A stretch of DNA of 64,000 nucleotides from Providencia sneebia DSM 19967 (GCF_000314895.2 NZ_CM001773.1:3493901-3557900); one strand, 5' to 3'; positions 1 to 9,100 are shown, numbered from the stretch's first letter. The notes: a model not told the origin generated them from the sequence alone. Translations and numbers: made by a program.

Positions 1-1810
1 AAAGGGGAGTTAATTTTTGATCAACCATCTTTTGCATAATATGGCAAGGATAAGGCGCTAACGCATCCGCAATATCCTGCTGCTGCCAATTAGGTAAAAA
101 ATGATGTAAATGAGCAAATAAATTACGCCAAGGTTGACGAGAAGCCATATTACCGCCCGGCATAGCAACAGCGGGTAATCCGCCTAAATATTGGCTAGAG
201 GTATAATCAATTAATAAACATTCACCGCCCCATAAACGGTTATCATCGCCATAACCTAGACCATCTAGTGCTAATCCAATGACTTTTTCATCCCCTAAAG
301 GAATACCATGTTCAACCATTGCAGCTGCAATATGGGCATGATGATGCTGAATATATTCAACAGGAATATTTGATTGAGATGATAATTGTTGAGCATATTG
401 ATGACTGATATAACTTGGATGCATATCCGCTGCAATAATAGCAGGTGTAAAACGATAGATTGATTTAAATAGTTGAATTGTCTTTTGATATTGGTGGAAA
501 ATATCAATATCTTCAAGATCACCAAAATGCTGGCTGATAACGGCATTTTTGTCGCGTAATAAGCAAAATGTATTTTTTAAATCTGCCCCTAGTGCCAATA
601 TTGATGGTGATTGCTCAAAACCTGCGGGTAATTCAATTGCATCTGGCACATAGCCTCTGGCACGGCGAAGCATTTCAGCTTGTCCAGCATCATAACGTAC
701 CAATGAATCATCAGCGCGTTGAATAATATCTCTATTATGCATAAGCCACACATCAGCAATATCCGCTAAATCAGTCAGCGCTTCCTCATTTGTTAAAGCT
801 GGCGGTTTACCGGAAGCATTTCCTGAAGTCATAATTAATGGGCGCTTTATTGCATCCATAAGTAAAATTTGTAATGGATTTGATGGCAACATAATTCCCA
901 ATTCACGTAAATTAGGAGCAATTTCTCGACTTAATTGACTATTTTCCCACTGTTTTAATAACACAATTGGCGCTGCGCTACTTTTTAATAACGCACGTAA
1001 ACCATCACAAATGTTAACACCTTGTTCATTTAGCCATTCAAGCGATGGGATCATCACCGCAAAAGGTTTTGTTGGGCGATTTTTACGCTGGCGTAACTGT
1101 CTAATAGCGTCATCATTTGTGGCATCACAGGCGAGATGAAAGCCGCCTAATCCTTTAATCGCAACAACATCACCTTGTAAGATCCGAGCAACGGTTTCTG
1201 TTAATGCCACTTGTTCAATCGCTAACATTCTCCCTGTATTATCATAAAGTTTAATTTGCGGGCCACAATCTGGGCAGGCATTAGGCTGGGCATGAAATCG
1301 GCGGTCGGCGGGTGATTCATATTCTTGTAAGCAATTAGGGCACAACAAAAAATCAGCCATTGCTGTATTAGGCCTGTCATAAGGCATTTGCCGAATAATG
1401 GTAAAGCGCGGGCCACAATGGGTACAATTTGTGAAAGGATAATGAAATCTGCGGTTATTTGGCTCCAATAGGTCACGCTGACAAGCACTACACGTCGCGG
1501 CATCTGGTATAACTTGTGTATCCATACGCCCCGTTCCGCTATGACGAATGGTAAAACGGTCTGGAGATTGCGCCCACTCATGAGGCTGTGATTGAATGCT
1601 ATCAATATGCGCTAAAGGTGGGCAATGTTGGTGCAACAAACGGGTAAATTCACGAATATCAGCATCCGCAAGCAACCTCACTAATACGCCTTCTCCATCA
1701 TTGCAAACATCCCCATTCAATCCACATTGATGAGCAAGTTGCCATACATAAGGGCGAAAACCAACACCTTGCACTTTTCCTTTAATCCGAAGTTGTATTC
1801 CTTTGGTCAC
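1..1810 (-). CDS. hypF: HypF, carbamoyltransferase of [NiFe]-hydrogenase maturation (partial, 3' end outside window)
   Basis: HypF makes the carbamoyl group that becomes the cyanide ligands of the [NiFe]-hydrogenase active site, passing it to HypE. The frame reads open from the start to the window edge, about 603 residues. Domains in order: an N-terminal acylphosphatase domain (VQGVGFRP near residue 13), two zinc fingers (CSAC about 105, CTHC about 127, CPNC about 155, CPDC about 178), a YrdC-like domain (KGLGGFHLACDA about 217), and the start of the Kae1-like domain with ALDGLGYGDD near 515. I use the GTG at 1810, which has a GGGG stretch upstream; the in-frame GTG at 1822 is an alternative and a TAA lies just upstream of it. 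Full proteins are about 750 residues, so the C-terminus is cut off. Its presence implies hydrogenase genes elsewhere in the genome. Confidence 0.95.
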   Translation of the reverse strand, partial: MTKGIQLRIKGKVQGVGFRPYVWQLAHQCGLNGDVCNDGEGVLVRLLADADIREFTRLLHQHCPPLAHIDSIQSQPHEWAQSPDRFTIRHSGTGRMDTQVIPDAATCSACQRDLLEPNNRRFHYPFTNCTHCGPRFTIIRQMPYDRPNTAMADFLLCPNCLQEYESPADRRFHAQPNACPDCGPQIKLYDNTGRMLAIEQVALTETVARILQGDVVAIKGLGGFHLACDATNDDAIRQLRQRKNRPTKPFAVMIPSLEWLNEQGVNICDGLRALLKSSAAPIVLLKQWENSQLSREIAPNLRELGIMLPSNPLQILLMDAIKRPLIMTSGNASGKPPALTNEEALTDLADIADVWLMHNRDIIQRADDSLVRYDAGQAEMLRRARGYVPDAIELPAGFEQSPSILALGADLKNTFCLLRDKNAVISQHFGDLEDIDIFHQYQKTIQLFKSIYRFTPAIIAADMHPSYISHQYAQQLSSQSNIPVEYIQHHHAHIAAAMVEHGIPLGDEKVIGLALDGLGYGDDNRLWGGECLLIDYTSSQYLGGLPAVAMPGGNMASRQPWRNLFAHLHHFLPNWQQQDIADALAPYPCHIMQKMVDQKLTPL

Positions 1811-1914
1811 TGGCGCCCCCACGTATTATTTTTACAACAATATTTACGCCACTTAATGAATAATGCTTAAGTTCAGATCAAAAAAATGGAAGATAGCGTA
1901 AAGCATTGGAGAGA

Positions 1915-2571
1915 TCACTTCTGTATCTTGCCATTTTGCAGAATAAACTTCACTTTGCCTTGCCAAAATTCAGCCAAAAAAATGTCATCAGGTTGGGTAA
2001 TACCTTGCGCTTTCATCTGTTCCTTTAGCCAATCTTCATCTTTTTCTATTGAAGCCAGTTCACTCGTTCTTGCCACTCCATCTTTCATAATAATGACAGA
2101 TGGCATATTGGTAGGATCACAAATAACCGTCAGTTGCCCATCGGGTTCAATCTGCGCATAATAAATTTCTTGAAAAGAATGAATACCTTGCGCATGAATT
2201 CGCGAGGAGATATTTAAAATATCTATTTTATTTCTTTTTGACAAAATATTGTCCATAATAAAGTTGCCTTTATGAATAATAGGGATTGGGTTCCCTATCG
2301 CAACATTACGGAAAAAATTGAATTTTTTTGTCAAATAATTTAGTGACGAAATGAAGCAAACACCGATAATAAGCAAGGTAATATATTGTTGTAATGGAAT
2401 CGTATCACTATAAATTACACCGCCAATAATCCCCCCCAAAACAAAGTTACCAATAAAATCAATCGGTGTCATTTGTGATAATTGGGTTTTACCTGAAATA
2501 TTCATATGTATTATAACAATAGCAAAACCGATTAAAAATTTAACAATAACAAGTAAATAGTAATAATTCAT
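1915..2571 (-). CDS. YetF/YcaP-type DUF421 membrane protein
   Basis: The protein has 218 residues. Three hydrophobic segments fill the first 80 residues (about 4-22, 37-55 and 60-78), followed by a soluble domain with the DUF421 signature (GNPIPIIHKGNF, then FQEIYYAQIEPDGQLTV). This matches the YetF/YcaP/YrbG family, found in many bacteria and of unknown biochemical role; in Bacillus some relatives sit in spores. The ATG at 2571 follows an AGGGA ribosome binding site. It stands alone between hypF and a plus-strand lipoprotein gene. Family assignment is firm by pattern; function is unknown. Confidence 0.85.
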   Translation of the reverse strand: MNYYYLLVIVKFLIGFAIVIIHMNISGKTQLSQMTPIDFIGNFVLGGIIGGVIYSDTIPLQQYITLLIIGVCFISSLNYLTKKFNFFRNVAIGNPIPIIHKGNFIMDNILSKRNKIDILNISSRIHAQGIHSFQEIYYAQIEPDGQLTVICDPTNMPSVIIMKDGVARTSELASIEKDEDWLKEQMKAQGITQPDDIFLAEFWQGKVKFILQNGKIQK

Positions 2572-3047
2572 ATTATATTTCCCTAAGCATCCCTTTCAGT
2601 AAATAATTTAAATTACATTTTAATAACAAACGAAACTATTTTTAAGCCTGCTTAGTCACATAAGAGCTGTACTTTCAATTAGCAAAAGAGAACCCAGTTT
2701 ATTTGAGTAGTATTAAAATATCATATAGATCAAAAAGTAAATATTGATATGAGTCATTAAATTGAACTACATTTTAAGAATATTACTATGACAGTTTTAT
2801 GAACACTTTATTTTCAATTAATGCAAATATGAGTTATATTTAAGTATGTGTATTGTTTTAAATTAGCGCTCAAATAATTCATAAGCCTAGGTTTGATAGC
2901 AGGAATGACCAATAATATTGTCATCGTTAAGTTATTCAGAAATGCTATTTTATCAATTCGTATCGACAGCAGTAATTTATAATTTGGCAAAAATATGTTT
3001 CAATAATGAAACTAAACCATTACCACATCATTATGAAGGAAATATCT
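2572..3047. other. Intergenic region, no gene seen
   Basis: This AT-rich stretch separates the divergent DUF421 gene and the lipoprotein gene, so it should carry both promoters. I could not pick a convincing -35/-10 pair. A small overlapping frame at 2918-3112 has no ribosome binding site and no recognisable sequence. Confidence 0.5.
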
Positions 3048-3626
3048 ATGAAAAAGAAAATATTAGGTTCTCTTATTCTAGCTGGTATTATCGCAATGGC
3101 AGCGGGTTGTGACGACTCTTCAAAAACAGATAAAACCGTAAAGCAAGTCGAAGAGCAAGCTGAACAACTAAAAGATGCGGGTAAACAAAAAGCAGCTGAG
3201 ATTACAGATGGTGCTAAAGAAAAAGCAACAGAACTCACTGACAGCGCAAAAGAAAAAGCGGATGAAATTGAGAAAAAAAGTGCTGAAAAAGCCGATGAAT
3301 TAGCCGATAAAGCAAAAGACTTAAAAGAGAGCACTGAGAAAAAAGCAGAGGAACTGACCGACTCTGCAAAAGAAAAAACGGCTGAATTAAATGATAAAGC
3401 CGCTGAAAAAGCCGATGAGATATCCGCTAAAGCAAAAGAGCTAAAAGAAAATACTGAGAAAAAAGCAGAAGAATTCTCTGAATCAGCAAAAGATAAAACT
3501 GCCGAGTTATCTGATAAAGCATCTGAAAAATCACAAGAAATAAAAACTGATGCCATTGATAAGGCAGATGATCTCGCCACTGATTTAAAAGATAAAACTG
3601 ATAAACTAAAATCAGAAAATAAATAA
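3048..3626 (+). CDS. Lipoprotein with LEA-like Lys/Glu/Ala repeats
   Basis: The product has 192 residues. It begins with a lipoprotein signal peptide (MKKKILGSLILAGIIAMAAG, then the lipobox Cys at about residue 21), so it should be lipid-anchored. The mature part is almost entirely charged helical repeat. Segments such as EKKAEELTDSAKEKTAEL recur with about 11- and 33-residue spacing, at least three long copies from residue 60 to 165. This resembles group 3 LEA and apolipoprotein-like amphipathic helices. No aromatic residues or Cys follow the signal region. ATG 3048 is chosen over the upstream ATG at 3006 because it has an AAGGA site and starts the signal peptide. Inference: a periplasmic or envelope stress or spacer protein; no homologue is named with confidence. 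Confidence 0.8.
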   Translation: MKKKILGSLILAGIIAMAAGCDDSSKTDKTVKQVEEQAEQLKDAGKQKAAEITDGAKEKATELTDSAKEKADEIEKKSAEKADELADKAKDLKESTEKKAEELTDSAKEKTAELNDKAAEKADEISAKAKELKENTEKKAEEFSESAKDKTAELSDKASEKSQEIKTDAIDKADDLATDLKDKTDKLKSENK

Positions 3627-3777
3627 TATTACTCGTCATAACTCTATGACTTATTTATAAAATATCCTTCATATTAAGTGAAGGATATTTTATCCTCAAT
3701 AAATTTAATAAGCTTGAATTTATTTTTTCTACCCAATATAGATAATAATCGACGTTTTTTTATACGGAGTGAAGATT

Positions 3778-4044
3778 ATGGCTACAGGTTGGGCAAATGA
3801 AAATGCGGTACAAGAACAAATTGATGCAACTTTAGATGATGCAATCGCTAAAGCGCGTAGCCAATTACATTCAGGTGAAAGTCTGCAATTTTGTGAAGAA
3901 TGTGGAGATGAGATTCCGATTGCTCGTCGCCAAGCACTTCTTGGTGTAAGACTTTGCGTTACATGTCAAAATAATCTTGATAAGAAAAATACAGCATTCA
4001 GTGGCTATAATCGTCGAGGAAGTAAAGACAGTCAGTTAAGATAA
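3778..4044 (+). CDS. ybiI: YbiI, DksA/TraR-type zinc-finger protein
   Basis: This 88-residue protein closely follows E. coli YbiI, including the N-terminal ATGWANENAV and the C-terminal GYNRRGSKDSQLR. It carries a DksA-type C4 zinc finger (CEECGDEIPIARR, then CVTC). DksA/TraR family proteins bind the RNA polymerase secondary channel; the specific role of YbiI is not established. The start at ATG 3778 is set by GGAG at 3766-3769; a GTG nine bases upstream is less likely. It appears monocistronic. Confidence 0.9.
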   Translation: MATGWANENAVQEQIDATLDDAIAKARSQLHSGESLQFCEECGDEIPIARRQALLGVRLCVTCQNNLDKKNTAFSGYNRRGSKDSQLR

Positions 4045-4321
4045 TAATTAAATTAAATCAGCTATTAAATTTAAATCAATAAAATGTTATTTCTATTATT
4101 ACAATCGCAAGAATAAACTCAATAACATAATTGTTATTCTTAATTCTCGATAGAAAATTCCCAATCTTACAAATAATATCCGCTTTTATTTATCGCTTAT
4201 TATTTCCCTTTAATTAATTCGACATTTAATCACATAGAAAATAATGAAAAATTGCACCTTAACAAAGCCATTCTGATTAAGGTGCGATGAGTAAAACGTA
4301 TTGACGGATAAAATAAAAGGG

Positions 4322-4774
4322 TTACGCGCTCTCTTTTTTATCCATAATATGGCTGTAATCTGGGCTTTCTAAAGCAATCAATTCATCAAGTAGCTCTGTT
4401 AGGCGTTGCATTTTTTCATGGGAAAAAGCTTGCTCAATTTTTTGATAACCTTCTTCTACTTCTTGACGTGCTTTATCATACAGCGTTTGCCCACTCGGCG
4501 TCAGAGAAACATAAAGTTTACGTTGATCATTGAGTGGTTTTAAACGGAATATCAGCCCTTCTCTCTCCATTCTTGTCAAAATGCCGGTTAAACTTGGGCG
4601 CAAAATGCAGGTTTGAACTGACAACTCATGAAAATCAATAGAGCGCTTGTCAGCAAGCACCCGAATAATACGCCATTGCTGTTCAGTCAAATTATATGAC
4701 TTTAGAATAGGACGAAAGAACCCCATTGCGGTCTCTCTTGCCTGCAATAATGCAATTGTTAATGATTCATGCAT
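4322..4774 (-). CDS. hpaR: HpaR, MarR-family repressor of the hpa meta-cleavage operon
   Basis: HpaR represses the homoprotocatechuate (meta-cleavage) operon until the aromatic substrate is present. The 150-residue product matches E. coli HpaR through MHESLTIALLQARETAMG and NLTEQQWRIIR. The winged helix is clear, with CILRPSLTGILTRMEREG as recognition region and DQRKLYVSLT as wing. The start is ATG 4774, equivalent to the E. coli start; two in-frame GTGs lie up to 18 bases upstream. It is divergent from hpaG1, as in E. coli W. A 22-base inverted repeat 58-80 bases upstream is a candidate operator. Confidence 0.94.
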   Translation of the reverse strand: MHESLTIALLQARETAMGFFRPILKSYNLTEQQWRIIRVLADKRSIDFHELSVQTCILRPSLTGILTRMEREGLIFRLKPLNDQRKLYVSLTPSGQTLYDKARQEVEEGYQKIEQAFSHEKMQRLTELLDELIALESPDYSHIMDKKESA

Positions 4775-5178
4775 AAGTTTCAAACTCACCACTCTTAATG
4801 TTATTTAAGACAAATAATCCATATTACTCAATGCGTTGTGCCTATACAACGCAAGTCCTTTCCTAGCAATAGTTAAATATTTATTAACTTATCATTAAGG
4901 TTAGCACGGTATATAACAATCACAAAGAAAAACCACAATATATTAATGAGTAAATAATTAATTTTCACAACACAAAGTTAATAAAAAGTTACATAAAAAA
5001 ACAATGAAAAATATTAATATACTGAATAACAAAGAATTACATTACACTCAAATGAATATGTTAAAGAGATCACAATTAAAATTAACAATTACGTTACCCT
5101 ATTGCTAAATCATAATTTATACATTATTAATATGTTAATGAAGATTTGAATCATCGTTTCTCTAATAAGGAGTTGTCA
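4775..5178. promoter_or_regulatory. hpaR-hpaG1 divergent control region
   Basis: This 404-base AT-rich gap must hold the promoters of hpaR and of the hpaG1 operon. The only strong structure I see is the inverted repeat at 4832-4853. The hpaG1 ribosome binding site AAGGAG lies at 5167-5172. I did not find a second copy of the inverted repeat near hpaG1. Confidence 0.6.
4832..4853. promoter_or_regulatory. Candidate HpaR operator (inverted repeat)
   Basis: The arms TGCGTTGT (4832-4839) and ACAACGCA (4846-4853) are perfectly complementary across a 6-base spacer. MarR-family proteins bind such short palindromes, and HpaR is known to bind palindromes in this intergenic region in E. coli W. The position, just upstream of hpaR, would suit autoregulation. 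Binding is inferred. Confidence 0.55.
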
Positions 5179-5808
5179 ATGAAAGGCACTGTTTTTGCCG
5201 TTGCTCTCAACCATCAAAGCCAAGTTACTCACTGGCATGATGCCTTCGAGCAAGCCCCTTATAAAACCCCACCTAAAACACCGGTATGGTTTATTAAGCC
5301 ACGTAACACACTCATTCATTCAGGTGACAATATCTTGCATCCTGAAGGTGAAAAGGTTCTAAGTGGTGCAACACTGGCACTTATTATTGGTAAAGATGCT
5401 AGCAAGGTCAGCAAAGCAGATGCACATCAATATATAGCAGGCTATGCATTAGCGAATGAAGTTAGTCTGCCTGAAGATTCTTTTTATCGTCCTGCAATTA
5501 AAGCTAAATGCTGCGATAGTTTTTGCCCTATTGGCGAAATAGTAAAAACATCTCTCACTAGCCCTGTCGATATCATCACGCTTATCAATGGAAAAGAAGT
5601 TGATCGTTGGTCAACGAAAGATCTTGTTCGCGATGCAGATGATTTAGTTGCCGCACTGAGTGAATTTGCCACATTAAAAGCTGGCGATGTGATCCTTATG
5701 GGCACCCCGCACCAACGTGTAACCATCCAGCCTGGAGATGATGTCGCTATTCAAGCCACAGGTTTCCCTACTCTCACTAATCACGTTGTTGCGGCTGGAG
5801 GAAAATAA
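5179..5808 (+). CDS. hpaG1: HpaG1, N-terminal half of the HpaG decarboxylase/isomerase as a separate protein
   Basis: HpaG decarboxylates 5-carboxymethyl-2-oxo-hex-3-ene-1,7-dioate and isomerises the product in the 4-hydroxyphenylacetate meta pathway. In E. coli one ~429-residue chain has two fumarylacetoacetate-hydrolase-type halves; here the N-terminal half is its own 209-residue gene. It opens MKGTVFAVALNH and keeps the E. coli blocks WFIKPRNT, VLSGAT and YIAGYALANEVSLPE. ATG 5179 follows AAGGAG with good spacing. It ends two bases before hpaG2, so translation is probably coupled. Split HpaG1/HpaG2 pairs are known in other bacteria. Confidence 0.92.
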   Translation: MKGTVFAVALNHQSQVTHWHDAFEQAPYKTPPKTPVWFIKPRNTLIHSGDNILHPEGEKVLSGATLALIIGKDASKVSKADAHQYIAGYALANEVSLPEDSFYRPAIKAKCCDSFCPIGEIVKTSLTSPVDIITLINGKEVDRWSTKDLVRDADDLVAALSEFATLKAGDVILMGTPHQRVTIQPGDDVAIQATGFPTLTNHVVAAGGK

Positions 5809-5810
5809 AA

Positions 5811-6578
5811 ATGAAACAGGCCAAAATTCGTTATCAGGGTACAGAGTATTCAGTCACTGTTGGTGATAATGAAGAAATTACACTGCCAAATGGACAAATA
5901 ATTGCAGGTGATGATGCTGCCGTTGAATGGTTACCCCCCGTGAGAGGAACCTTATTCGCGCTAGGTTTAAACTATGCAGATCATGCCACTGAATTAGATT
6001 TTAAGCCACCTGAAGAACCGCTGATTTTTATCAAAGCAGATAATACGTTAACAGGTCATCGCCAAGTTTCGGTTCGCCCTGATAATGTTGACTATATGCA
6101 TTATGAGTCAGAATTAGTTGTCGTTATAGGTAAAACCGCTCATAAAGTTTCTCAAGAAGATGCCATGGATTATGTGGCTGGTTACACCGTTTGTAACGAC
6201 TATGCTATCCGAGACTACTTAGAAAATTACTACCGCCCTAATCTACGAGTCAAAAGCCGCGATACTTTAACCCCTATTGGACCGTGGATTATTGATAAAG
6301 AGCAGGTAAAAGATCCGCACAATCTTGCTCTTTATACTTATGTTAATGGCGAGCTACGTCAAAAAGGCACAACGGCTGATCTGATTTTTAATATTCCATT
6401 TTTAATCTCTTATTTAAGCGATTTTATGACACTTCAACCTGGTGACATGATTGCAACAGGCACCCCAAAAGGGCTTTCAGATGTCGTTCCTGGTGATGAA
6501 GTTATTGTTGAAGTTGAAGGTGTCGGCAGGCTCATTAACCGAATTGTCAGCGAAAAAGAATATGAGGAATGTAAGTAA
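5811..6578 (+). CDS. hpaG2: HpaG2, C-terminal half of the HpaG decarboxylase/isomerase as a separate protein
   Basis: The 255-residue protein is the second FAH-fold half of HpaG. From residue about 45 it aligns by eye with the E. coli C-terminal half (GTLFALGLNYADHATEL, YMHYESELVVVIGK, RDYLENYYRPNLRVKSRD, GTPKGLSDVVPGDE). Metal-ligand acidic residues of the FAH fold (YESELVVVIG) are present. The first 45 residues are an extra segment that the fused E. coli protein lacks, which argues that this is a real separate gene and not a fused gene broken by a stop. Its TAA overlaps the hpaE ATG by one base. Confidence 0.93.
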   Translation: MKQAKIRYQGTEYSVTVGDNEEITLPNGQIIAGDDAAVEWLPPVRGTLFALGLNYADHATELDFKPPEEPLIFIKADNTLTGHRQVSVRPDNVDYMHYESELVVVIGKTAHKVSQEDAMDYVAGYTVCNDYAIRDYLENYYRPNLRVKSRDTLTPIGPWIIDKEQVKDPHNLALYTYVNGELRQKGTTADLIFNIPFLISYLSDFMTLQPGDMIATGTPKGLSDVVPGDEVIVEVEGVGRLINRIVSEKEYEECK

Positions 6579-8044
6579 TGACTAAGATTAACCATTGGAT
6601 CAATGGCAAAAATGTTGCTAGTAAAGAATATTTCGAAACCACCAGCCCTGCCACTGGTGAAGTCCTTGCTGAAGTTGCTTCTGGCGGACAAGATGAGATC
6701 AACCAAGCGGTTGCCGCAGCAAAAGAAGCTTTTCCAAAATGGGCAAATACACCAATGAAAGAGCGTGCACGTTTGATGCGCCGTCTTGGTGAGCTCATTG
6801 ATGAAAACGTTCCACAAATTGCTGAAATGGAAACCCAAGATACAGGATTACCGATTCATCAAACCAAAAATGTCTTGATCCCAAGAGCATCACATAACTT
6901 TGAATTTTTTGCTGAAATTTGCCAACAAATGAATGGGCGTACTTATCCTGTCGACGACAAGATGATGAACTATACCTTAGTTCAACCTGTTGGTGTTTGC
7001 GCATTAATTTCCCCATGGAATGTGCCGTTTATGACCGCAACATGGAAAACAGCACCTTGCTTAGCGCTTGGTAACACTGCTGTTTTAAAAATGTCTGAGC
7101 TATCTCCACTGTCTGCCAACCGCTTAGGTGAATTAGCTCTTGAAGCAGGTATTCCAGCAGGCGTGCTCAATGTGGTGCAAGGTTATGGAAGCACTGCCGG
7201 TGATGCTCTCGTTAAACATAATGATGTCAGAGCCGTTTCGTTTACTGGCGGCACAGCAACTGGCCGCATGATCATGCAAAATGCAGGCTTGAAAAAATAT
7301 TCAATGGAATTGGGTGGGAAATCCCCCGTTTTGATATTTGAAGATGCGGATATTGAACGAGCACTTGATGCTGCTTTATTTACCATTTTCTCTATTAATG
7401 GTGAACGTTGTACCGCCGGCTCCCGAATTTTTATCCAAGAGAGCATTTATCCAGAATTTGTAAAACGTTTTGCAGAACGTGCAAACCGTCTGATTGTAGG
7501 TGACCCGACTGATCCTAAAACACAAGTTGGTGCACTAATCAGCCAGCAACATTGGGATAAAGTTTCCGGTTATATCCGCCTTGGTATTGAAGAAGGTGCA
7601 ACACTGCTAGCTGGTGGCCCAGACAAACCCACTGATCTACCTGATCACCTGAAAAATGGCAACTTCCTGCGTCCAACCGTTTTGGCTGATGTCGATAACC
7701 GTATGCGTGTTGCTCAAGAAGAGATCTTCGGACCTGTTGCCTGTCTGATCCCATTCAAATCAGAAGAAGATGGTCTGCGTATGGCGAATGATATTGAATA
7801 TGGTCTTGCATCTTATATTTGGACACAAGATGTCAGCAAGATCCTCAGATTATCTCGCAATATTGAAGCCGGTATGGTGTTTGTTAACACACAAAACGTA
7901 CGCGATTTGCGCCAACCATTTGGCGGCGTAAAAGCGTCGGGTGTTGGCCGTGAAGGCGGTGAATATAGCTTTGAAGTATTTGCTGAAATGAAGAATGTTT
8001 GTATCTCCTTTGGTGATCACAACATTCCTCGTTGGGGCGTTTAA
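6578..8044 (+). CDS. hpaE: HpaE, 5-carboxymethyl-2-hydroxymuconate semialdehyde dehydrogenase
   Basis: HpaE oxidises the ring-cleavage product semialdehyde to 5-carboxymethyl-2-hydroxymuconate with NAD. The 488-residue protein is a full-length aldehyde dehydrogenase: SPWNVPFM and TAPCLALGNTAVLK in the cofactor domain, FTGGTATG, the catalytic Glu in MELGGKSP, the catalytic Cys in GERCTAGSR (about residue 287), and EEIFGPV. The start overlaps the hpaG2 stop (TAATG), which indicates translational coupling. A hairpin follows in the 159-base gap before hpaD. Confidence 0.95.
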   Translation: MTKINHWINGKNVASKEYFETTSPATGEVLAEVASGGQDEINQAVAAAKEAFPKWANTPMKERARLMRRLGELIDENVPQIAEMETQDTGLPIHQTKNVLIPRASHNFEFFAEICQQMNGRTYPVDDKMMNYTLVQPVGVCALISPWNVPFMTATWKTAPCLALGNTAVLKMSELSPLSANRLGELALEAGIPAGVLNVVQGYGSTAGDALVKHNDVRAVSFTGGTATGRMIMQNAGLKKYSMELGGKSPVLIFEDADIERALDAALFTIFSINGERCTAGSRIFIQESIYPEFVKRFAERANRLIVGDPTDPKTQVGALISQQHWDKVSGYIRLGIEEGATLLAGGPDKPTDLPDHLKNGNFLRPTVLADVDNRMRVAQEEIFGPVACLIPFKSEEDGLRMANDIEYGLASYIWTQDVSKILRLSRNIEAGMVFVNTQNVRDLRQPFGGVKASGVGREGGEYSFEVFAEMKNVCISFGDHNIPRWGV

Positions 8045-8056
8045 TTTTGTTGTCTT

Positions 8057-8080
8057 GCTGGTGAAAAATAGTTCACCAGC
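8057..8080 (+). other. Intergenic hairpin between hpaE and hpaD
   Basis: GCTGGTGAA (8057-8065) pairs with TTCACCAGC (8072-8080). No T-run follows, so it looks like an mRNA-processing or stabilising hairpin and not a strong terminator. The 159-base gap that holds it is the longest within the first part of the operon. Confidence 0.5.
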
Positions 8081-8203
8081 GCTCTATCGCTGAAAAGGTA
8101 CAGTGCGGTATCAATGAATACGAAAAGCACAGGCTCAGCAGAGACTTAATTCAGCACTTACAAATTTATTTGCTAATACAGCAATGAAAAGAGATGAGGA
8201 TTT

Positions 8204-9085
8204 ATGGGTAAATTAGTACTCGCAGCCAAAATAACGCATGTCCCTTCCATGTATTTATCTGAATTACCGGGTAAACATTATGGCTGCCGCCAATCAGCGA
8301 TTGATGGACATAAAGAAATTAGCCGCCGTTGCCGTGAACTCGGCGTCGATACTGTCATTGTTTTTGATACACACTGGCTTGTTAACAGTGCATATCACAT
8401 CAACTGTGCTGATCATTTTAAAGGGATCTATACCAGTAATGAGCTACCACATTTTATCCGCGATATGGAATATGAATATGATGGTAACTCAGAATTAGGC
8501 AGAATGATTGGTGAAGAAGCACGAAAACTCGGTGTTCGCGCTCAATCACATGAAATTCCAAGTCTAACATTAGAATATGCCACCTTAGTTCCTATGCGTT
8601 ATATGAATAGTGATCGCCATTTTAAAGTGATCTCTATTTCAGCATTCTGCACATCTCATAGTTTTGATGATAGCCGCAAACTGGGTGAAGCTGTATTAAC
8701 GGCCATTGAGAAATATGACGGGACTGTCGCTGTTCTTGCTAGCGGATCTTTATCACACCGTTTTATTGATGATCAACGTGCAGAAGAAGGCATGAACAAT
8801 TATACCCGAGAATTCGATGAGCAAATGGATAAACGCGTCGTCAAACTTTGGCGTGAAGGTCGTTTTGATGAATTCTGTAAAATGTTGCCTGAATATGCGG
8901 ATTATTGTTACGGCGAAGGGGACATGCACGACACCGTGATGTTGCTTGGCATGTTGGGCTGGGATAAATACGCTGAAAAAGTCGAAGTATTGACCGATTT
9001 ATTTGCAAGTTCAGGAACGGGACAAATCAACGCAATTTTCCCTGTACCAAGCTATATCGCCGATAAACAAAAAGCTAACGCGTAA
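8204..9085 (+). CDS. hpaD: HpaD, 3,4-dihydroxyphenylacetate 2,3-dioxygenase
   Basis: HpaD opens the ring of homoprotocatechuate (extradiol cleavage), giving 5-carboxymethyl-2-hydroxymuconate semialdehyde. The 293-residue protein follows E. coli HpaD throughout and belongs to the LigB-type superfamily. It opens MGKLVLAAKITHVPSMYLSE, with metal-site histidines expected in the AKITHVPS and FDTHWLVNSAYH regions and the conserved LASGSLSHRFIDDQRAEEG block. It is about ten residues longer than E. coli HpaD at the C-terminus. ATG 8204 has GAGG upstream. The frame is intact, so ring cleavage should still work even if HpaB does not. Confidence 0.95.
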   Translation: MGKLVLAAKITHVPSMYLSELPGKHYGCRQSAIDGHKEISRRCRELGVDTVIVFDTHWLVNSAYHINCADHFKGIYTSNELPHFIRDMEYEYDGNSELGRMIGEEARKLGVRAQSHEIPSLTLEYATLVPMRYMNSDRHFKVISISAFCTSHSFDDSRKLGEAVLTAIEKYDGTVAVLASGSLSHRFIDDQRAEEGMNNYTREFDEQMDKRVVKLWREGRFDEFCKMLPEYADYCYGEGDMHDTVMLLGMLGWDKYAEKVEVLTDLFASSGTGQINAIFPVPSYIADKQKANA

Positions 9086-9100
9086 ATTTAAGGAACTGTT

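Noticed and set aside
3020..3580. 186-codon minus-strand ORF opposite the repeat lipoprotein
   Set aside because: It is a mirror of the repeat codon pattern (Ser/Ala/Phe-rich), with no ribosome binding site or family likeness.
5806..5813. Stop between hpaG1 and hpaG2 as a nonsense mutation in a fused hpaG
   Set aside because: HpaG2 has its own extra N-terminal segment and start codon, and split pairs are known.
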